Below are positions 60,128 to 64,000 of a DNA stretch of 64,000 nucleotides, piece by piece. Positions within the stretch are counted from its first letter, which is position 1. Every line of letters begins with the position of its first letter. The notes beneath the pieces are model-generated. The model worked only from the letters and a program-made list of their open reading frames with translations, had not been told where the DNA came from and made no database searches. The DNA lies in assembly GCA_964471595.1 (NCBI GenBank), contig CAYYGN010000003.1:1-64000 (forward strand), read 5' to 3'. The position numbers and the translations under genes were made by a program. The stretch is from JAGNXB01 sp964471595. Its GTDB lineage: Bacteria > Bacteroidota > Bacteroidia > Chitinophagales > Saprospiraceae.

Positions 60128-60894
60128 TGGCAAGGTCTGCCGTATGGTTGGTTTTGCTGGCCCTGGTATTCGGTGGGTGGTCCCCGCTCCTTGCCCAGAC
60201 ACCGGATACGGCCAGGTACAGGATCCTGTTGGAGGATGGTCGCACCATGACCGGGACGTTGCTGGAAGCGGGGACGGAAGGGGAATGGCGCCTCAGGGAC
60301 CATCGTGGTGAAATTCATCATTTTCCGCTACAGGCCATTCGCGAAATCCGGCCGGTCAGGGCCAAGGCCATTCCCGGCCGGTGGGGGCACCGGGGCCGGT
60401 TTTACGGCTGCCTGGGAGCCGGTATGGGTTTTAATGCCGATCGCAGCATGCGATTCGGAGATGCAAGCCTGGGTTGGCGGTTCATGCGCAGCCTTTCCTT
60501 AGGCGCCGGGACAGGGGTGTATCACTTTCCGGGGCGGTATGACGAATTCGTCAAACCAATTTTCCTGGAGTGGCGAGGAGAATGGTCCGACCGGCCATGG
60601 GTTCCTTATAGTGTCCTGCGGGCTGGTGTCGGTTTTGTGTCTGTCACTCGTCATGTCTGGACGCCTGAAGTCATTGACCGGGAGGATGACCCCGGATTCA
60701 TGCTTCAGGTCATGGGCGGCATCCGTGCCGGTTCTCTGGGTCGCAGCGCCGTTCTCGCCGAAGCGGGATTCTTCCTGCAGCAAATGGCTTATGTGGAGTC
60801 GCGCGCGCCGCAATGGAACCAACCTCCTGATCAGATTTCCCGCGTGCGCAAGGCCTATCCCATGTGGACCCTCAGGCTTGTCGTCGCCTTCTGA
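60127..60894 (+). CDS. Envelope protein, paralogue B flanking the LVIVD gene
   Basis: A 255-residue protein with a signal peptide (MARSAVWLVLLALVFGGWSP, cleavage near LLAQ). It repeats the layout of paralogue A: an N-terminal beta module (RILLEDGRTMTGTLLEAGTEGEWRLRD, HHFPLQAIREIRP) and a barrel-like region with GCLGAGMGFNADRSMRFGD, FLEWRGEWSDRPWVPYSVLRAGVGFVSV, DPGFMLQVMGGIRAGSLGRSAVLAEAGFFLQQMAYVES, and terminal LRLVVAF. Its ATG overlaps the LVIVD stop by one base, so it is co-translated with it. Confidence 0.75.
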   Translation: MARSAVWLVLLALVFGGWSPLLAQTPDTARYRILLEDGRTMTGTLLEAGTEGEWRLRDHRGEIHHFPLQAIREIRPVRAKAIPGRWGHRGRFYGCLGAGMGFNADRSMRFGDASLGWRFMRSLSLGAGTGVYHFPGRYDEFVKPIFLEWRGEWSDRPWVPYSVLRAGVGFVSVTRHVWTPEVIDREDDPGFMLQVMGGIRAGSLGRSAVLAEAGFFLQQMAYVESRAPQWNQPPDQISRVRKAYPMWTLRLVVAF

Positions 60895-60984
60895 CTGCAT
60901 GGACCGACGGACATGTGGTGCTTCCTGTCCGTACCCCGGCGCAGATTCCGTTTTCGGCAATCCTGTGATTTGGAAGCGGGGGAT

Positions 60985-60992
60985 TATATTTG
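60985..60992 (+). promoter_or_regulatory. Bacteroidota -7 promoter box (TATATTTG)
   Basis: Exact TAnnTTTG match 18 bp before the ATG at 61011, supporting that start over the upstream in-frame TTG. Confidence 0.5.
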
Positions 60993-61010
60993 GTGTATAA
61001 ATCCCTGCCT

Positions 61011-62141
61011 ATGCGCTCATCCCTGCTTTGGCGCAGCGGGTATGCCCTTCTTCTGTCGGGCCTCTTTTTGCCCCCCTTACGGTCCCAGGTCCTGGAGTCG
61101 CGTTATCAGGTCATGCTGGGCGTCACCATCAACCTGTACAAAAATACCAGTGGCCACGCGTTGAAAAATAATTTTCCGGGGATAAAAGCCTTCGCCGGGT
61201 TCAGTTCGACCAACCTTCTGCAAATCAACAAAAGGACGAAAAATGACCACGGGTTGTTCAATTACAGCATCAATTTCGCGATCTATAACAAATCATTGGG
61301 CAACAGCCTGAATGTCCTCTACCAGGACAATCAGGTTGATCTGACCACCTCCTTTTCCCTGGGGTTGGTGCTGGATTCCCGGCTTCCTTATGAAAAGCAA
61401 TTGCAGACCATCAACAACGTTCCGTTTTACAATCTGCGCCATACCGGCAAATGGGCGGGCGTCGTTTCCACCAATTTCATCCTCAACAGCCAGCGGCGAC
61501 ATCAGACGGTAGGGGCCATATCGCTCACCATGGACCGGGTATCGGTCAATTATTACAATGATGGCGGGCCGATCATTGGCAAAGGGTTCGGATGGAGCCG
61601 CGCCTGGTATTGGAATGCGCTCCTTTTCCCGCTGCTCGTTCCGGTTGATCTTTTGAGCGGTCTTGGCGACGGATTCGACCGGTGGTGGACAGGCGGTATG
61701 GGTATTTATTACCACACGGACCGCGACTACAATCTCTGGGAATTTACCTTCGACCAATTTACCGGTTATCACAAACTGGCCTTCGAACTCGGCGGGATTT
61801 TCGGCACGGACCTGCAGGATTACGATCTTTTCCAGGGATTTGACGAACTGGAGGACAAGGCCCTCGGTTACAACCTCAGGAATGACACGCGGTTTGCCAA
61901 CAGTTTCAATTCCTCGGCTTACGGATTCCGGTATTTTTTTGATCCCGGCAAGATGCCGGCCAATGGCCAGTTTTCCTTCAATCTTGGCGTGATCGGGTCC
62001 CTGCGTGATCACAAAAGAGAACGCTTCTATGCCCTGCAGGACATTATTCACGTCCTCAAGCGCGATCCTCTCCATCCAAATACGGACATCAACCGGTTGT
62101 TTTATGGCGTCAGTTTTTACAAGCCTTTCGATGTGCGTTGA
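61011..62141 (+). CDS. Barrel-like exported protein, possible type-23 toxin-like C-terminus
   Basis: ATG at 61011 (MRSSLLWRSGYALLLSG) gives 376 residues with a signal peptide. The N-terminal two thirds show alternating strands of a barrel (GLFNYSINFAIYNKS, TSFSLGLVLDSRL, GVVSTNFILNSQRR). The C-terminal part has SVNYYNDGGPIIGKGFG, DGFDRWWTGGMGIYYHTD, NLWEFTFDQFTGYHKLAF, and LRDHKRERFYALQDIIHVL. This resembles proteins I know as 'polymorphic toxin type 23' in Bacteroidota, but I am not certain, and those too may be outer membrane proteins. The next gene starts 11 bp before its stop. Confidence 0.55.
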   Translation: MRSSLLWRSGYALLLSGLFLPPLRSQVLESRYQVMLGVTINLYKNTSGHALKNNFPGIKAFAGFSSTNLLQINKRTKNDHGLFNYSINFAIYNKSLGNSLNVLYQDNQVDLTTSFSLGLVLDSRLPYEKQLQTINNVPFYNLRHTGKWAGVVSTNFILNSQRRHQTVGAISLTMDRVSVNYYNDGGPIIGKGFGWSRAWYWNALLFPLLVPVDLLSGLGDGFDRWWTGGMGIYYHTDRDYNLWEFTFDQFTGYHKLAFELGGIFGTDLQDYDLFQGFDELEDKALGYNLRNDTRFANSFNSSAYGFRYFFDPGKMPANGQFSFNLGVIGSLRDHKRERFYALQDIIHVLKRDPLHPNTDINRLFYGVSFYKPFDVR

Positions 62142-62979
62142 CAGATGGGGTTTACCCTTTCTGTGGATAGCGCTCGCCACCCTGAGCTCATGCCAGGCCA
62201 GGTATTTCCACGCCGACGTACACAGGCATCTGTCCCCGGATGAAGATGAAAGGTGGAGCCGGATGGATTCGCTGGTCGTGCAGTATTTGCCGGATACTCC
62301 GTTTGCCGTGTACAGTTTGAACATGCGCCAATTGCGCTATTTCAAAAACAACGTGGAGGAGAGGGTCCTCGTGACCGATTACAGCCGCCTGCATGACAAG
62401 TTGGTTTTTTTTGAAGAAAACCGGCCCGACCTCCCGAAAAAATTCCACCGATTCGAGCTCTGGTTGCCAGCGCATTCGGACACCATACTGGTGCCGGGTG
62501 AAAAAGCCGCCCTGCTGTCCCTGAGAGGCAAGACAAAGCCAGATGGTCGTGTCTTGTACGAACTCGTGCATGTCTATCTGGGCGAAATCATCGAGGATAC
62601 CCTGACTTTGAAAGGAGAAATCAACCGACAGAGAGCCATCACGCCATTGGTACGGGTCACCTTGACGGGTACCGGAAAACCCGGCGCCATGCTTTTGTGG
62701 CTGGATAAAATATTCCCGAGTAAAAATGTCCGGACAACGGCTGAGGGACATCGCATCCGTCGCAAAGTGGTCAAACGTCATCCCACCCGCGACCTCAATA
62801 TGGATGCCTATGTTCAGACGGGCGCTTTTGCATGGAACGGAGGCCGGGTGCAGTACGTCGAAGTAAAGGCTTTGCTCGATCGCAATCACAACCAGATCGG
62901 TGCAGAGAAACCCATGATTTTTGATTTTCGCCAGATCTTCGGCGAGCCCCTGTGGCTGGTCAGGCAGCAGTCACCTTGA
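62131..62979 (+). CDS. Hypothetical lipoprotein
   Basis: ATG at 62131 (MCVDRWGLPFLWIALATLSSC) gives 282 residues with a lipobox LATLSSC, Cys at residue 21. The mature part begins acidic (LSPDEDERWSRMD) and continues as a mixed alpha/beta region (SLVVQYLPDTPFAVYSLNM, FHRFELWLPAHSDTIL, GRVLYELVHVYLGEII), with no recognised family. It overlaps the 3' end of the barrel-like gene by 11 bp, so the two are likely co-expressed. Convergent with the permease gene downstream. Confidence 0.65.
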   Translation: MCVDRWGLPFLWIALATLSSCQARYFHADVHRHLSPDEDERWSRMDSLVVQYLPDTPFAVYSLNMRQLRYFKNNVEERVLVTDYSRLHDKLVFFEENRPDLPKKFHRFELWLPAHSDTILVPGEKAALLSLRGKTKPDGRVLYELVHVYLGEIIEDTLTLKGEINRQRAITPLVRVTLTGTGKPGAMLLWLDKIFPSKNVRTTAEGHRIRRKVVKRHPTRDLNMDAYVQTGAFAWNGGRVQYVEVKALLDRNHNQIGAEKPMIFDFRQIFGEPLWLVRQQSP

Positions 62980-63057
62980 CCACCTCCGTTCACGAGCCGG
63001 TATTCCATCCAAATCATCCTCATCCCGGAGGCAGGCATCCCTTTTTGCCGCCAGGAA

Positions 63058-64000
63058 TTAGTCCGCCTTGTTCTGCCGGGAAAAATAGAGATAGAACGGG
63101 ATGCCGGCCAGGATCAGGCCTATGCCGGTCAACGATTCCTTTGGATAGACATAGAGGGTATTGACCACCAACCCCACACAAAACAAAATGAACAACGCCG
63201 GCATCCAGGGATAGCCGGTCACCGGACCCGGAATCCGGCCTTGGCGTTTGACCAGCAATAAGCCCAATGCACCGGCCCCATAAAAAATGAAGGCCGCAAA
63301 TATGAGCATGTCGGTCAACTGATCGAAAGTACCGCTGATGACAAGGATGGCCGACCAAAGCATCGCTATGCGCAGGGCAACGGCGGGCGTTTGATAAACT
63401 GGATGGACTTCCTTGGCGCGCCGGAAAAACATCCCTTCCTGGCTCATGCGAAAATAGACCCGGGCGGCCGTCATGATGGTGGCGTTGGCAGCGCCGAAGG
63501 TGCACAACATGATGAGGACGGACAACAGAAAATAACCCGGATCTCCGAGCACCTTGCGCGCAGCTTCCGCTCCGGCGATCTGATTGCCTGCCTCGTTGAT
63601 GACTTCCAGGTCGGAGATGGACAGTACCCGCAAAAAAGCAAAGTTAACGGCCAAATACAGCAGCATGACCAATGCCGTACCGGTGACGATCGCGATGGGT
63701 ACATTGCGGCGCGGGTTACGGAATTCGCTGCTCATGAAGGTGATATTGATCCACCCGTCATAAGCCCAGAACGCGCTGAGCATGGCGGCAAACAAGGCGG
63801 AATACCACCCCAGTCCGGTGATCGATCCCGCATCCGGCCCCGGAGAAGAAAAGGCAGATGGCCCACCGCTGTAACTCAACCCGATGGCAATCAACAGCAA
63901 TACCCCCAGGATCTTGAGCGATGACGTGACGTCATTCAGCCATCCGCCTTTTTGCACACCCCGGATATTGACCCAACTCAGTCCGAGGATGGTCAGGATG
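63058..64000 (-). CDS. APC family amino acid permease (5' end beyond window)
   Basis: Reads leftward from beyond the right edge; the N-terminal part is missing. The visible 314 codons hold about eight membrane segments, including TSSLKILGVLLLIAIGLSYS, SALFAAMLSAFWAYDGWINITFMSSEFRNPRRN, IVTGTALVMLLYLAVNFAF and GYFLLSVLIMLCTFGAANATIMTAARVYFRMSQEG. The motif AFWAYDGWINITFMSSE-E-x-NPRRN is typical of the LAT-like group of APC transporters. It probably takes up or exchanges amino acids; specificity is unknown. Confidence 0.9.
   Translation of the reverse strand, partial: ILTILGLSWVNIRGVQKGGWLNDVTSSLKILGVLLLIAIGLSYSGGPSAFSSPGPDAGSITGLGWYSALFAAMLSAFWAYDGWINITFMSSEFRNPRRNVPIAIVTGTALVMLLYLAVNFAFLRVLSISDLEVINEAGNQIAGAEAARKVLGDPGYFLLSVLIMLCTFGAANATIMTAARVYFRMSQEGMFFRRAKEVHPVYQTPAVALRIAMLWSAILVISGTFDQLTDMLIFAAFIFYGAGALGLLLVKRQGRIPGPVTGYPWMPALFILFCVGLVVNTLYVYPKESLTGIGLILAGIPFYLYFSRQNKAD

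Noticed and set aside
61011..62141. A firm toxin-immunity module call
   Set aside because: The resemblance is from memory and the protein looks mostly like an outer membrane barrel, so it is only reported as a hypothesis.

Overview
The window reads as a scaffold piece from a Bacteroidota genome, most like Saprospiria/Chitinophagia relatives. Three things support this. Many genes carry the phylum's TAnnTTTG-type -7 promoter box. There is a T9SS plug protein and five secreted proteins with type A or gliding-type C-terminal sorting domains. Several families are typical of the phylum: a BspA-like DUF285 repeat protein, a SprB-repeat protein, an LVIVD protein, DUF4783, and a LytS-like kinase with a LytTR regulator. 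Two runs of exactly 100 N (2422-2521 and 34837-34936) are scaffold gaps, so this is a draft or metagenome assembly. Genes are dense and GC-rich, except for AT-richer patches at the DUF285 gene, the LamG and glycan genes (about 13.6-17.8 kb) and one orphan lipoprotein (41.8-42.6 kb).

Layout. 0-5.7 kb: a TolC-family protein cut by the window edge, the T9SS plug protein, a gap-truncated secreted gene, a YtfJ-like protein, an outer membrane protein and a TspO/MBR-like membrane protein. 5.7-10.2 kb: a DUF285 repeat surface protein and a Fic protein with an operator-like set of repeated half-sites upstream. 10.3-19.9 kb: a beta-propeller/amidohydrolase fusion, a LamG T9SS protein, a three-gene glycan operon (two FkbM-type proteins and a GT4 glycosyltransferase) and another T9SS cargo. 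20-34.6 kb: TPR histidine kinase with LytTR regulator, EamA transporter, Ca-type P-ATPase, purN, a PorE-like TPR/propeller/SPOR protein, gmd, a DUF389 protein, a SprB-repeat protein and era. 34.6-35.1 kb: an initiator tRNA followed by repeated terminator hairpins that run into the second gap. 35.2-41.6 kb: AraC regulator, membrane protein, a basic secreted protein, a second P-ATPase and an aminocarboxymuconate-semialdehyde decarboxylase. 41.8-48.2 kb: orphan lipoprotein, the gpmI-lipoprotein-GNAT operon, DUF4783 protein, and an M42 peptidase/pterin dehydratase/aminotransferase operon. 48.3-54 kb: a TPP riboswitch ahead of a TonB receptor, then an animal-type haem peroxidase with dockerin-like and cohesin-like modules. 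54-64 kb: FadH-like reductase, thioesterase, MgtE, a cell-envelope cluster (two paralogous barrel proteins around an LVIVD lipoprotein), a possible type-23 toxin-like barrel protein with a lipoprotein, and an amino acid permease cut by the right edge.

How the genes work together. A recurring theme is the cell surface: T9SS machinery, its cargo and glycan enzymes that could modify surface polymers or cargo. No phage, transposase, CRISPR array or recognisable defence island was seen. The least explained signals are the Fic operator array, the collapsed tRNA/terminator repeat, the riboswitch-controlled TonB receptor, the peroxidase with both dockerin-like and cohesin-like modules, and the paralogue-flanked LVIVD cluster.
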